Translations under genes and position numbers: made by a program | Shown here: positions 25,888 through 35,265 of the stretch, in pieces | Layout: the number at the start of each line of letters is the position of its first letter | How positions within the stretch are numbered: the first letter of the stretch is position 1 | Assembly (NCBI RefSeq): GCF_020614375.1 | Contig: NZ_CP085327.1 | Span: forward strand, 2,220,823-2,284,822 | Direction: 5' to 3' | DNA from: Haladaptatus salinisoli | GTDB taxonomy: Archaea; Halobacteriota; Halobacteria; Halobacteriales; Haladaptataceae | DNA length: 64,000 nucleotides | The notes under the pieces: generated by a model | Databases searched by the model: none | What the model was told of the DNA's origin: nothing | Seen by the model: the letters and a program-made list of their open reading frames with translations, nothing else

Positions 25888-27180
25888 TTACTCGACTTCC
25901 AGCGTGGTCTTCTCGGCGACCGCCTCGGCCTCCTCGAAGTCGCCGCCGCCGAGCAGGCCCCGGGCCGCGCGCTTGCCCCACTCGACCGCGGGCTGGACGA
26001 ACGTTTCGACGCCGTACAGTTCGCCCGCGAGGACGCAGGCCGCCTCCATCCCGTAGCAGAGTTCGCCGAGTCCGCGCTCGTCGACGCTGTCGATTTCGAC
26101 CCTGACGTTCGGTCGCCCGGACGCGGCGAGGCTCGCTTCCGTCGCGTCGAACTCGGCGTCCAGGAGCGTCCCGAGGCTCCGGCCGCCGAGATACCTCAAT
26201 CCGGGCAGGTCGGTCTCCGGAATCGCTCGGTCGTCGCGGTCCGCGGGGCGGACGAACGTCACCATCTTGTCCCGCGGCCCGGCGCGGTACAACTGAAGCT
26301 GGGAGTGCTGGTCGGTCGCGCCGAGCGCCCTCGCGGGCGTCTGACCGAGACCGTCCTTGCCGAGGCTCTCGGCCCACAACTGCGCGAACCACTCGGCGAA
26401 CGTCTCCAGCGATTCGGCGTAGGGCATCATCGCGTTGACGCCCGCGCCGCGCTCGTCCAGCGCGTAGCACGCCGCGCCGTAGGCGTAGGCCGGCGACTCG
26501 AACAGCGACCCCGCGAGGCGGTCGGCTTCGTCCCGCGCGCCGGCGAGCACCGCGTCGACGTCGTGACCCTGAATCGCGGCGCACGCCAATCCCACCGTCG
26601 AGAGGACCGAGAACCGACCCGGCACGCCGTCGGGAACGTCGAGCGCGGGCAGGTCGTGACGCTCCGCGAGGGCGCGGAGGTTGCCCTCTTCGCCGGTCGT
26701 GACGAAGGTTCGTTCCGTCCAGTCCACGCCCGCCGATTCCATCGCGTCGCGGACGACGAGGAAATTCGCCAGGGTCTCCGCGGTCGTGCCGGAGCGCGAG
26801 ACGACGTTGACCGCGGCGTCGGCGAGCGAGATGCCGTCGAGCAGCCCGGAGACGTGCTCCGGGTCGACGTTGTCGAGGAAGTATGCGTCCACGTCGGAGT
26901 CGAGGCCGCGGGCCAACGTCGCCGCACCGAGGGCGCTCCCGCCGATGCCGACCGTCAGCACCGTTTCGGCGTCCGCGAAGGATTCGACCGCGGTTCGAAT
27001 CTCGTCCGGGTCGGTCGTCTCCGGCAGGTTCAACGCGGCGTAACCGTGCTCGTGATTCTCGCGCCCGGCTTCGATTCGCTCGTGGGCGTCGGCGACGCGC
27101 TCGTCCAGCCGGTCGAGCGCGTCGCGCGAGACGCCGGGTGCGGCGACGGTGTCGAGGGCGTTACCGAGGTCTACTCGCAT
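25888..27180 (-). CDS. pgi: Glucose-6-phosphate isomerase
   Basis: It interconverts glucose 6-phosphate and fructose 6-phosphate. The 430-residue product matches short archaeal/Bacillus-type PGI. The SIS fold contains TVGIGGSALGAATLA and NVVSRSGTTAETLANF (phosphate loops), then GVPGRFSVLSTVGL and GATDQHSQLQLY (the PGI signature with its His). The C-terminal lysine appears in VEWGKRAARGLL. ATG at 27180 agrees with family length. Confidence 0.96.
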   Translation of the reverse strand: MRVDLGNALDTVAAPGVSRDALDRLDERVADAHERIEAGRENHEHGYAALNLPETTDPDEIRTAVESFADAETVLTVGIGGSALGAATLARGLDSDVDAYFLDNVDPEHVSGLLDGISLADAAVNVVSRSGTTAETLANFLVVRDAMESAGVDWTERTFVTTGEEGNLRALAERHDLPALDVPDGVPGRFSVLSTVGLACAAIQGHDVDAVLAGARDEADRLAGSLFESPAYAYGAACYALDERGAGVNAMMPYAESLETFAEWFAQLWAESLGKDGLGQTPARALGATDQHSQLQLYRAGPRDKMVTFVRPADRDDRAIPETDLPGLRYLGGRSLGTLLDAEFDATEASLAASGRPNVRVEIDSVDERGLGELCYGMEAACVLAGELYGVETFVQPAVEWGKRAARGLLGGGDFEEAEAVAEKTTLEVE

Positions 27181-27504
27181 ACGAGAGTCGGCACCGCCGG
27201 GGGGCAAAAAGCCACCTTCTTCGGCGCGACGTCTCGGCGGGGGTTCGAACGATTCGGAAGACGAAACGGCCGTCGGCAACCAGCGGGTGACACGGCCGCC
27301 GGAAATCGGCGAGCGACGCGTCGGTAGAGGGTAGCACACCATCCGCGAACGGAGCGAGCGGGCCGTGTCACCCTCCAAGGAGTGCGAAGCGTCCGCTGGC
27401 CACGATTGAGGGGGTGACGAACTGCTTTTGGCCGAGCTTTTTCCAGGGAAGGAGGCCGAGACGCGCGTCGCGTCTCGGCACCTGACAGCAGAAATAGGCC
27501 GGTA
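27181..27504. other. Spacer between pgi and pan with dispersed element (copy B)
   Basis: The 324 nt hold no convincing gene. From about 27325 to 27450 is a block gggtagcacacc / gagcgagcggg / ccctccaagg / gcttttggcc / agctttttcc that resembles the spacer at 18990-19130 in word order. The pan terminator hairpin occupies 27455-27479. Confidence 0.5.
27455..27479 (-). terminator. Hairpin terminator candidate of pan
   Basis: A perfect 11-bp inverted repeat (GCCGAGACGCG / CGCGTCTCGGC) with a 3-nt loop begins 25 nt after the pan stop codon, read on the minus strand. It is a very stable GC hairpin; a weak A/T-rich run follows further on. Read on the plus strand it is an equally stable stem. Confidence 0.55.
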
Positions 27505-28725
27505 TTAGTAGGCGTACCGCAGGTTCGGCACCGCGGAATCGCCGTCCTCTATCTTCTCCAGCGCGTCCTCGAAGTCCGTCATCGAGACTTCGGTGCGCTC
27601 GTCGCGGATGGCGAACATCCCGGCCTCGGTCGTCAGGCTCTCGATTTCGGCCCCGCTGAAGCCGTCAGTCTCGTCGGCGAGTCGGTCGAAATCCACGTCC
27701 TCCGCGATGTTCATGTCGCGGGTGTGAATTTCGAGGATGCGGTGGCGGCCCTCCTCGTCCGGGTTGGGGACCTCGATGAGGCGGTCGAACCGACCCGGGC
27801 GCAGGATGGCCTTGTCGAGCATGTCGAAGCGGTTGGTCGCCGCGATGATGCGGATGTCGCCGCGGTCCTCGAAGCCGTCCATCTCGGAGAGCAGTTGCAT
27901 CATCGTGCGCTGCACCTCGGCGTCGCCCGACGTCTTCGAGTCGGTCCGTCGGGACGCCACCGCGTCTATCTCGTCGATGAAGATGACCGCCGGCTCGCGC
28001 TCCGAGGCGAGTTTGAACAGGTCGCGGACGAGGCGGGCACCCTCGCCGATGAACTTCTGGACGAGTTCCGACCCGGCCATCTTGATGAACGTGGCGTCGG
28101 TCTGGTTGGCGACGGCCTTCGCCAGCATCGTCTTCCCCGTGCCCGGCGGGCCGTGGAGGAGCACGCCGCTCGGGGGTTCGATACCCGCCGCTTCGAACTG
28201 CTCGGGATTGACGAGCGGTTCCTCGACCGCTTCCCTGACCTCCCGAACCTGCTCTTCGATGCCGCCGATGTCGTCGTAGGTCACCGCCGGCGAGGCGTCC
28301 ACCTCCATCGCCTGCGCTCGCGCGTCCTTCTCCGTGTCCAACTTCGTCTCGATGGTGAACGAATCGTTGACCGCGACCCGGTCGCCGGCGTCGACGTCGT
28401 TTCGAAGCTGGACCGCGGCGTCGGTCAACACCTCCTGATTGTTGCCGTGTTGCTTGATGATGACCCCGTCGTCTGTCACGTCTTCGACCGTGGCGACGTA
28501 CAGCGACGTCGTCTTCAGCGTCTCGTTCTCGCGCTGGAGGCGGTCGACCTCCGCCGCGAGGTCCTCTCTGCGTTCGCCAGCAGCCTCGACGCGCTCCTTC
28601 AGCTTCTCGTTGACCTTCGTGATGTCCGTGTAGTGCTCCAAGAGCGCCGACAGACGCTCCGCGTCGGACATGTCGGGGTCGAGTTCGAGCGTTGGTCGAT
28701 CAGGAACGGATGGACTGCGCGACAT
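27505..28725 (-). CDS. pan: Proteasome-activating nucleotidase (PAN)
   Basis: PAN unfolds proteins and threads them into the 20S proteasome. The 406-residue product has an N-terminal coiled coil (about 25-75), an OB domain, then the AAA+ domain with GPPGTGKT (near 193-200), FIDEIDAVASRR and the second region of homology ATNRFDMLD..LRPGRFDR. The last residues are RYAY; the penultimate residue is not the Tyr of a textbook HbYX motif. ATG at 28725 follows a cttttaatg box about 30 nt upstream; the longer frame from 28812 is not needed. Confidence 0.96.
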   Translation of the reverse strand: MSRSPSVPDRPTLELDPDMSDAERLSALLEHYTDITKVNEKLKERVEAAGERREDLAAEVDRLQRENETLKTTSLYVATVEDVTDDGVIIKQHGNNQEVLTDAAVQLRNDVDAGDRVAVNDSFTIETKLDTEKDARAQAMEVDASPAVTYDDIGGIEEQVREVREAVEEPLVNPEQFEAAGIEPPSGVLLHGPPGTGKTMLAKAVANQTDATFIKMAGSELVQKFIGEGARLVRDLFKLASEREPAVIFIDEIDAVASRRTDSKTSGDAEVQRTMMQLLSEMDGFEDRGDIRIIAATNRFDMLDKAILRPGRFDRLIEVPNPDEEGRHRILEIHTRDMNIAEDVDFDRLADETDGFSGAEIESLTTEAGMFAIRDERTEVSMTDFEDALEKIEDGDSAVPNLRYAY

Positions 28726-28898
28726 TTCTTGTTCGTTTGTACGTCGCCACATTAAAAGTGCCTTTGGGTCGCGGAGGAACGAGATGCCGGCGCGAAGCGG
28801 TTCGCCGGTCACGGTTTTCGAGCGATCTCGGCCCTCCGAGGGCGGAATTCTCCGATTTCGCCGTCTCCGACCGTTCCCGAGCGTCGTCCCCGACTATC

Positions 28899-30689
28899 TC
28901 AGATCAGCGCCTCCATCTCGTCCAGGTGGTCGCCGTACACGTCGAGGGCGCGCTGAATCGGCTCCGGCGAGCGCATGTCCACGCCCGCTCCTTCGAGCAG
29001 TTCGAGCGGGTACTCGCGCGACCCGCTGCGGAGGAACTCGAGGTAGCGTTCGGCGGCGGGCTCGCCCTCCTCCAGAATCTTGTCGGCCAGCGCGACGGCG
29101 GCGCTGATGCCCGTGCTGTACTGGTAGACGTAGTACGCGCGGTAGAAGTGCGGGATGCGCATCCACTCGCGCTCGATTCGCTCGTCCACGACGGCCGGTT
29201 CGTAGAACTCCCGCTTCAGGTCGCCGTATATTTGGTCCAACCGGTCGGGCGTGAGCGCCTCGTCGTTCTCGACGACCTGGTGGGCCTGATACTCGAAGTC
29301 GGCGAAGAGGGTCTGTCGGTACAGGGTCGAGCGAAACCGCTCCAGATACTCGTTCAGGACGTGCTGGCGGAAGTCGGGGTCGTCCACCGTTTCCAGCAGG
29401 TGGTGGGTCAGCAGGGACTCGTTGACGGTGCTGGCCACCTCGGCGACGAATATCTCGTACCCGCTGTACACGTAGGGCTGGGTCTCGCTCGTCAACTGCG
29501 AGTGGAGCGAGTGGCCGAGTTCGTGCGCGAGGGTGTACATCGAGGCGATGTCGTCCTGATAGTTCATCAGGATGAACGGCTGGGTGTCGTAGGTGCCGCC
29601 GCTGTACGCGCCCGCCCGCTTGTTCTCCGTCTCGTACACGTCGATCCAGCGCGACTCGATGCCCTCGGCGACGCGCGACCGGTAGTCGTCGCCGAGCGCG
29701 CCCAGCGACTCGGTGACGTACTCGACCGCTCGGTCGTAGTCCAACTCGGGACTCTCCGTGTCGGTCATCGGCATGTAGAGGTCCCACATCCTGAGCTCGT
29801 CCACGCCGAGGCTCTCGCGTTTCAGTTCCGCGTGTTGGTGGAGTTTGTCGAGGTTGTCCCGGACGGTGCCGAGCAGGTTGTCGTACACCTCGGGCGGGAC
29901 GTTCGGGCCGTCCAGCGCCGCCTCGCGTGCGGTGTCGTAGTTCCGGGCCTGCGCGTACTTCACGTCCGATTTGACGCTGTTCTTGTACGCCGCGCCGACC
30001 GAGTTTCGTACGTCGCTCCACTCGTCGAAGTACCCCTCGTACACCGTTCGTCGGAACTCGCGGTCGGGGTTCTTGAGCAGGTTGACGAAGTTGCTCTGGG
30101 TGATTTCGACCGCGTCCCCGTCGGGTTTCTCGACGGTCGGGAAGGTCATGTCGGCGTTCGAGAGCATGTTGTAGATCTCGCCCGACGCGCCCGTGACCTC
30201 GCCGAACTCCGCGAGCAGGTTCTCGATTTCCGCGGAGCGGGTGTGTTCTTTCGTCCGCATCACGTCGTCGAGGAAGTGGCCGTACTGCTCGAGTCCGTCC
30301 GTCTCCTCGACCATCCGATCGAGTTCGTCGCGGTCGAGCGACTGGATCTCCGGTTCGATGAAGCTCCCCGCGCTCTGGGCGCGCGACGCGAGCGACTGCG
30401 CGCGCGTGGTGAGCGCCTGATACTCCTGGTCGGCGGTGTTCTCGTCGCTTCGCATCCGGGCGTAGGAGGCCACCATCGACACCTCGCGCCCGATCTCGTC
30501 CGAAAGCTGGAGCACTTCGAGCAGCGTCTCGCCGTCCTCGGTCGCCCGCCCCTCGTAGGCTTCGAGGTCGCCGAGTCGCTCCTCGACCGCCTCGTACGCT
30601 TCCTCCCAATCGTCGTCGTCCGCGTAGATGCTCTCTAAATCCCACTTGTACTGCGCGTCGATATCGCTTCGTTCGGGAACAGAACTCAT
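28899..30689 (-). CDS. pepF: Oligoendopeptidase F (M3B metallopeptidase)
   Basis: This cytoplasmic zinc peptidase of short peptides is a natural follower of the proteasome. The 596-residue product is full length for PepF. The zinc motif AHELGHSLHSQL lies near residues 385-395, with the third ligand glutamate in FVAEVASTVNE downstream. The N-terminal M3 helical region is well conserved (WDLESIYADDDDWEEAYEAV). ATG at 30689 is chosen; the in-frame upstream extension is the intergenic region. Confidence 0.96.
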   Translation of the reverse strand: MSSVPERSDIDAQYKWDLESIYADDDDWEEAYEAVEERLGDLEAYEGRATEDGETLLEVLQLSDEIGREVSMVASYARMRSDENTADQEYQALTTRAQSLASRAQSAGSFIEPEIQSLDRDELDRMVEETDGLEQYGHFLDDVMRTKEHTRSAEIENLLAEFGEVTGASGEIYNMLSNADMTFPTVEKPDGDAVEITQSNFVNLLKNPDREFRRTVYEGYFDEWSDVRNSVGAAYKNSVKSDVKYAQARNYDTAREAALDGPNVPPEVYDNLLGTVRDNLDKLHQHAELKRESLGVDELRMWDLYMPMTDTESPELDYDRAVEYVTESLGALGDDYRSRVAEGIESRWIDVYETENKRAGAYSGGTYDTQPFILMNYQDDIASMYTLAHELGHSLHSQLTSETQPYVYSGYEIFVAEVASTVNESLLTHHLLETVDDPDFRQHVLNEYLERFRSTLYRQTLFADFEYQAHQVVENDEALTPDRLDQIYGDLKREFYEPAVVDERIEREWMRIPHFYRAYYVYQYSTGISAAVALADKILEEGEPAAERYLEFLRSGSREYPLELLEGAGVDMRSPEPIQRALDVYGDHLDEMEALI

Positions 30690-30789
30690 ACCACGCCCAT
30701 AAGGACAGCCGCACCGTAAACGTTGATATTCCGGAACGATGCTCGCCGCCGGACGGAGGTTTTTGATGGATGGCGACACAGTGGTGAAC

Positions 30790-32124
30790 ATGACCGACGC
30801 GGTAAACGGCGCACTCGGCGAGCTGTGGCGGGACGACTACCCGTGGAAGTTTCTGACGAAGCTGACCGAACTCGAAGACCGAATGGGGGGCCATCCCGGC
30901 GAACGACGGGCCGCCGAACTGGTCGCGGACGGGTTCGAACGCGCCGGGGCGCGAAACGTCCGCACCGAATCGTTCGAGATGAACCGCTGGAGTCGCGGCT
31001 CGGCGAGGCTCGCGGTCACCGACCCGGTCGAGCGTTCGTTCGAGACCATCGCGCTCCCCTACTCGCCCGCGGGCGACGCGCACGGCGAACTGGTGGACGT
31101 GGGACACGGCATGCCGGACGAAATCGACGAGAAGGACGTCGCCGGGAAGATCGCCGTCGCCAGCACGACGACGCCCGCCGGCAGTCGCTTCATCCACCGG
31201 ATGGAGAAGTTCGGCTACGCCGCCGCGGCCGGCGCGGAGGGGTTCGTCTTCCACAACCACGTTCCGGGACAGCTCCCGCCGACCGGTTCGCTCACCTTCG
31301 GCGACGAAACCGCGATTCCGGGCGTCGGCGTGAGCGAGGAGACCGGCGCGTGGCTGACCGAGTACGCCGACCGGGGCGCGACCGCGAGGCTCACCGTCGA
31401 CGCCGAGACGACCGCGGGGACGAGCCACAACGCCGTCGCGGAACTCGGCCCGGAGACCGACGACGAAATCGTCGTCGTGGCGCACCACGACGCGCACGAC
31501 ATCTCGGAGGGCGCGCTCGACAACGGCTGCGGCATCACCGTCGTCGTGGCGGCGGCCCACCTGCTCGCGGAGATGAACCTCGACGCGCGCGTCCGAGTGG
31601 CCGGCGTCGGCTGCGAGGAGGTCGGTCTCCTCGGGAGCGAGGCGCTGGCCGACTCGCTCGACCTCTCGCGGGTTCGCGCCGTCGTGAACGTCGACGGCGC
31701 GGGACGGTTCCGCGACATGCGAGCGTTCACCCACGACTCCGAGACGATGCGGTCGGTGGTCGAGACCGTCGCCGACGAGGCGAACCAGCCCATCGCGCTC
31801 CAGGAGGGCGTCCATCCCTTCAGCGACCACTGGCCGTTCCTGAAACGGGGCGTTCCGGCGCTCCAGCTACACAGTCAACGGGATTTCACCGCACCCGGCG
31901 CGCGCGGACGCGGCTGGGGGCACACCCACGCCGACACGCGGGACAAGGTGGACGACCGGAACCTCCGCGAGCACGCGATGCTGGCCGCCCTCCTGATTCG
32001 GGAGGTCGCCTCGCGCGAGGTGATTCCGCGCAAGGAAGCGGACGACGTGGCCGCGAACCTCCGGGAGCACGAGTACGAGGAGGGGATGCGGGCGGCGGAA
32101 ATCTGGCCGGAAGACTGGGACTAG
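30790..32124 (+). CDS. M28 family zinc aminopeptidase
   Basis: The product is 444 residues. A protease-associated domain insertion (about 120-215) precedes the M28 catalytic part: VVVAHHDAHDISEGALDNGCG (metal ligands His and Asp), CEEVGLLGS (catalytic and ligand Glu), NVDGAG (Asp ligand) and GWGHTHADTRDKV (last His). No signal peptide is present, so it acts in the cytoplasm. An in-frame ATG at 30766 is an alternative start. It is divergent from pepF and may share its peptide-recycling role. Confidence 0.93.
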   Translation: MTDAVNGALGELWRDDYPWKFLTKLTELEDRMGGHPGERRAAELVADGFERAGARNVRTESFEMNRWSRGSARLAVTDPVERSFETIALPYSPAGDAHGELVDVGHGMPDEIDEKDVAGKIAVASTTTPAGSRFIHRMEKFGYAAAAGAEGFVFHNHVPGQLPPTGSLTFGDETAIPGVGVSEETGAWLTEYADRGATARLTVDAETTAGTSHNAVAELGPETDDEIVVVAHHDAHDISEGALDNGCGITVVVAAAHLLAEMNLDARVRVAGVGCEEVGLLGSEALADSLDLSRVRAVVNVDGAGRFRDMRAFTHDSETMRSVVETVADEANQPIALQEGVHPFSDHWPFLKRGVPALQLHSQRDFTAPGARGRGWGHTHADTRDKVDDRNLREHAMLAALLIREVASREVIPRKEADDVAANLREHEYEEGMRAAEIWPEDWD

Positions 32125-32372
32125 GTTTCGATTCGCTTTCCGTCCGCGACTGCCCCGACGAGGATGGCGAGTCCGCGGAGGACGAGGTAGACGCCGAAGA
32201 ACAGCGACGCGAGGGAGACGAAGAGCGACAGAAAAACGCCGAACGTGTCGAGCGCGAGGACGAGGACGGCCACGACTCCCGAACCGAGGAAGGCGACTAT
32301 CACGCCGAGGGTAACGTAGACGGTCGACCGCCAGAGCCAGTCGGTGTCGTCGGTCAGTTCGATTCGGCTCAC
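32121..32372 (-). CDS. Small two-helix membrane protein (paralogue of broken gene at 32374)
   Basis: The product is 83 residues. A short polar start (MSRIELTDDTDWLWRS) is followed by two long hydrophobic helices and ends GAVADGKRIET. The layout and several positions (LW start, FxGVYLVLRGLA near the end) match the frameshifted neighbour upstream, so the pair arose by tandem duplication. It overlaps the end of the convergent M28 gene by 4 bp. Function unknown. Confidence 0.7.
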   Translation of the reverse strand: MSRIELTDDTDWLWRSTVYVTLGVIVAFLGSGVVAVLVLALDTFGVFLSLFVSLASLFFGVYLVLRGLAILVGAVADGKRIET

Positions 32373-32373
32373 G

Positions 32374-32606
32374 TTAACTTCGGTGAGTTATCTCTCGCCG
32401 CACGACGTCCTCCACGAGCTTTCCGAGTCCGCAAACGACGAAGTACGCGCCGGCGACGAGCGAGACGACGTAGAAGGGAACGAACAGGACGATCCCGATT
32501 TCTCCGAACTGCGCGGAAACAGCCGCGCCGAGCCACCGAACGAGAACGCCAGCGCGCCGACCGCCACGTCTATCGTCACTTCCCACAGGAGACCGTCGTC
32601 GACCAT
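32374..32606 (-). pseudogene. Frameshifted small membrane protein gene
   Basis: Two overlapping frames each carry half of a plausible protein. From ATG 32606 the first frame gives MVDDGLLWEVTIDVAVGALAF, then becomes Ser/Arg-rich noise. The second frame gives WLGAAVSAQFGEIGIVLFVPFYVVSLVAGAYFVVCGLGKLVEDVV up to 32374. Joined near 32530-32550 they make a two-helix protein like the gene at 32121. One inserted or deleted base would explain this. A programmed frameshift or a sequencing error are alternatives. Confidence 0.65.
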
Positions 32607-32637
32607 AGAAATGGTTGTGCGGCTGTCGATTATAAAT

Positions 32638-33429
32638 CTATTCGAGTCGCCCTCGGATTTCGCCCGCCACCCGCGACCGCGTTCGGCGCTCGATTCGGAG
32701 ACCGTCGAACACTTCTCGCGCGCTTTCTACCGCGTCCTCGTCCACCGAGAACTCGCAGTCGTAGCCAACGTCCGCGAGCACGAGGGGGTGGGCCGGCGCG
32801 GGCGGGACGCCCTCCGGTCCGTCCACGGGTTCCGGCGCGAGCACGCGGTCGACCTTCGCGATCGGCGCGTCGCCGGTCGCGACTGCGCGGACGAGCGAGA
32901 CGACGCGCCGGACGAGGTTGCGGGCGAACCCGCCCGCGCGGAGCGTGAAGACGAGATACTCGCCGTCTCGAAGCGCGCGGACTCGAAGGTCGCGCACGGT
33001 ACCCTCGACGTCGGGCGTCAGATTGTGGAAGTCGTGCTCGCCGGAGAGTCGCTCGCAGGCGTCTTTCGCCAGCGCGAGGTTCGCCCGCGGCGCGTAGCAG
33101 TGGTAGACGTACTCCCGGAAGTAGGCGTCGTGGGTCGCGTGGAACTCCGGAACGACCTCGGCGCTGGCCCACGCTCGAACCGAGGCGGGAAGTTCGCTGT
33201 TGAGCGCCGAGGGGGTGAGCCAGTCGGGACACTCGAACGCGACGGTCTGAGCGACCGCGGAGACGCCCGCGTCGGTGCGACCGGCGGCGGCGTACCCGTC
33301 GGGCGCGCGGTCGGCCACACCGAGCGCGCGCAAGCCGTCGAACAGTGCGTTCTCGACGGTGGGAACGTCCGGTTGGCGCTGGAAGCCGTGGAACGGGCGA
33401 CCGTCGTAGGCGACTCGGAAGGCGCGCAT
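32638..33429 (-). CDS. truA: tRNA pseudouridine(38-40) synthase
   Basis: It isomerises uridines 38-40 in the anticodon arm. The 263-residue product has the catalytic loop AAAGRTDAGVSAV with Asp53, the start FRVAYDGRPFHGFQRQP and the C-terminal half with FLVFTLRAGGFARNLVRR-type active-site wall (here YLVFTLRAGGFARNLVRR). Length fits archaeal TruA. It is the first gene downstream of a 145-nt spacer and is not in an obvious operon. Confidence 0.96.
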   Translation of the reverse strand: MRAFRVAYDGRPFHGFQRQPDVPTVENALFDGLRALGVADRAPDGYAAAGRTDAGVSAVAQTVAFECPDWLTPSALNSELPASVRAWASAEVVPEFHATHDAYFREYVYHCYAPRANLALAKDACERLSGEHDFHNLTPDVEGTVRDLRVRALRDGEYLVFTLRAGGFARNLVRRVVSLVRAVATGDAPIAKVDRVLAPEPVDGPEGVPPAPAHPLVLADVGYDCEFSVDEDAVESAREVFDGLRIERRTRSRVAGEIRGRLE

Positions 33430-33574
33430 CTCACTGTGATAGAGGAGGGCGACCTTTAGTTTGTGTGGGATTACCGGGGAGAACGGGAGTCGTCGGGCGC
33501 GTGTACCGGATCGTAGGGCGCGAGTGAGCGCGGAAGTCGCGAAGCGTCGTCCGGAGTCGCGGTCGAACGGAGCG

Positions 33575-34174
33575 TCATCCGCGCGTCAGGAACCCCGTAA
33601 CGTAGGTCTGTTCGTGGTCGGGGAACACCTCGTCCACCGTTTCCTCGCCGTGTTCGCGGGCGAGGAGGGCGCGCAGTTCCGCCTCGTAGTCGGCCTTGCG
33701 TATCTCGTCGCTCGGACCGGACTCCACGTCGAGGGTGGCCGCGACGAGGCGGTCGACCGCCCCGCGCCCGAAACCGGAGAGCGGGACGATGTAGTCGACG
33801 CCGTGGCGGTCCTCGAGGCTCTGGGCCTGCGCGCGCGAGACGGTGGGGACGCGGTCGTCCCTGCGCGTTCCGTCCGCGATGGCGTCGAAGCCCATGCCCG
33901 CCACGGTTTCCAACGCGTGGCTGTGTACCCGTTGGATACCGTTTCGCGGGTAGCCGTCCTCGGCCATCCGTTCGACCGCCTCGGTGGCCGCGTCCCGGTC
34001 GAGTTCGACCGTCTCGAAGTCGAAACCCGTCGCCTCGGCGGTGTCGCGGGCGTACTTCCAGTCGTCCGTGACGCCGAAGCGGGCGGTGACGAGCGTCACG
34101 TCGTAGAAATCGGCGAGCAAGAGGGCGGCGAGCGTCGAGTCCTTTCCTCCGCTGTAGAGGAGTCCGAGTTCCAT
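33575..34174 (-). CDS. PP-loop ATPase (N-type ATP pyrophosphatase), diphthine-ammonia ligase-like
   Basis: The product is 199 residues. The PP-loop SGGKDS is at residues 8-13, so the protein activates a substrate by adenylation. Later motifs are IADGTRRDDRVPT and DYIVPLSGFGRG. The fold and length fit the archaeal PP-loop proteins found after PDCD5 genes; the exact substrate (tRNA base or protein) is unknown. One nucleotide separates it from the PDCD5 gene, so they form an operon. Confidence 0.82.
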   Translation of the reverse strand: MELGLLYSGGKDSTLAALLLADFYDVTLVTARFGVTDDWKYARDTAEATGFDFETVELDRDAATEAVERMAEDGYPRNGIQRVHSHALETVAGMGFDAIADGTRRDDRVPTVSRAQAQSLEDRHGVDYIVPLSGFGRGAVDRLVAATLDVESGPSDEIRKADYEAELRALLAREHGEETVDEVFPDHEQTYVTGFLTRG

Positions 34175-34175
34175 C

Positions 34176-34517
34176 TCAGCGCCGTTTGATGTTGAAGCTC
34201 TTCTTGTCGGGCTTCAGTTCGCGCAGTATCTCTTTCATCTTCTGCTCGTCGATTTGGCCGTTGATTCGCCCGCTCTGGGCGATTGCGAGCACCTGTTGTT
34301 CCACTCGGTCGGCGAACTGCGGCTTGCTCATCCGGACGGAGTTGAGTCGCTTCCGCGCGCCGTCGGTGAGGTACTGGCGGAGCAGCGCCTGTTTCTGCGC
34401 GTCGGCCTGCTGTTGGGCCTGCTGCTGGGCCTCTTCTTGCTGCTGTTGGTCCTGTAGCTCCTCCATCTTCTGTTTTCGAAGCTCTTCGAGTCTGTCGTCG
34501 TCGGGACTACCACTCAT
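34176..34517 (-). CDS. PDCD5-family DNA-binding protein
   Basis: The product is 113 residues. A Gln-rich helical N-terminus (about 20-45, many repeats of Q and A) precedes the conserved PDCD5 core [39 protein letters not shown] and the basic end KKSFNIKRR. Archaeal members bind DNA or act near the ribosome. In archaea this gene usually follows rps19e; here rps19e lies about 740 nt upstream with another gene in between. Confidence 0.93.
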   Translation of the reverse strand: MSGSPDDDRLEELRKQKMEELQDQQQQEEAQQQAQQQADAQKQALLRQYLTDGARKRLNSVRMSKPQFADRVEQQVLAIAQSGRINGQIDEQKMKEILRELKPDKKSFNIKRR

Positions 34518-34797
34518 GCCTTATCTGTTGCTTACCGGCCATGACCAAAAACAATTACGGAGAACACCGTTTCGACGGGGCGGAAAAAACGGTCCGATAT
34601 CGGATACGCCGAGAATGGAAACACCGCTCGGCGATGGGTACGGGGAGGTACCTTCTCTACTCCCCTCACCGGGAATCGCGAGAATGTCCCTTGCAACTGC
34701 GTTCTTCGAATGTGCGTTCCGCGTCTCGAACGCCGGTTCGCGGGCGGTTCACCCGAACTATCAAAAACCACTTCTTTCTACTATTCGACACGGCGTT

Positions 34798-35265
34798 ATG
34801 GAATTACTCGAGATAGCGCTTTTCACGGAGGACGTACCGATCACGTCGACGTTTTACGAACGCCTCCTCGGAGAGTCGGAATCAGCTAGCGATTCGACGG
34901 CGATCTTCGACGTGGAGGGCAACGAAGTTCTCGTCCACGAGGCGTACGACGAAGCGGAGAGCGACCCGCCTCGCGAAGACCACTGGAGTCCTCGCTCCGT
35001 CTCGACGGCGCTCGCCTTCGCCGTGGAAGACATCGGCGAGTCGTTCGCCGCATCGGTTGAAAGCGGCCTGACCGTGTTTCGAGAACCGGATGACTACGAC
35101 CGGGAGAGGTCGGCATATTTGGAAGATCCGGACGGTCGACTCGTCGAACTCACCGAAAGGTGGACGGGATACCTAACCGCTCGTAACGGGTTCGCGTCGA
35201 AGGAATCGAACCCGTACTGCTCGCGAAAGAACGAACGAAAAACGAAACGGCCTGGTCAGGCGTAG
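34798..35265 (+). CDS. VOC family protein inserted between rps19e and PDCD5
   Basis: The product is 155 residues. The VOC core (about 1-122) runs from MELLEIALFTEDVPITSTFYERLLGE to YLEDPDGRLVELTERW, with a Glu ligand at the end of the last strand. About 33 extra residues (KESNPYCSRKNERKTKRPGQA-like, basic) follow and may not be functional. It reads opposite to its ribosomal neighbours and overlaps the 3' end of rps19e by 10 bp, so it breaks an otherwise conserved gene order. Confidence 0.78.
   Translation: MELLEIALFTEDVPITSTFYERLLGESESASDSTAIFDVEGNEVLVHEAYDEAESDPPREDHWSPRSVSTALAFAVEDIGESFAASVESGLTVFREPDDYDRERSAYLEDPDGRLVELTERWTGYLTARNGFASKESNPYCSRKNERKTKRPGQA

Noticed and set aside
28894..31830. 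978-codon open frame on the minus strand across pepF and the M28 gene
   Set aside because: It is arginine/proline-rich and antisense or out of frame to two well-supported peptidase genes; GC-rich DNA keeps such frames open.
30723..32948. 741-codon plus-strand open frame
   Set aside because: It is a shifted frame of the M28 gene with extreme arginine content; no recognisable domain.
34541..34816. 91-codon frame upstream of the VOC gene
   Set aside because: Basic, low-complexity translation running through the promoter regions of two genes.
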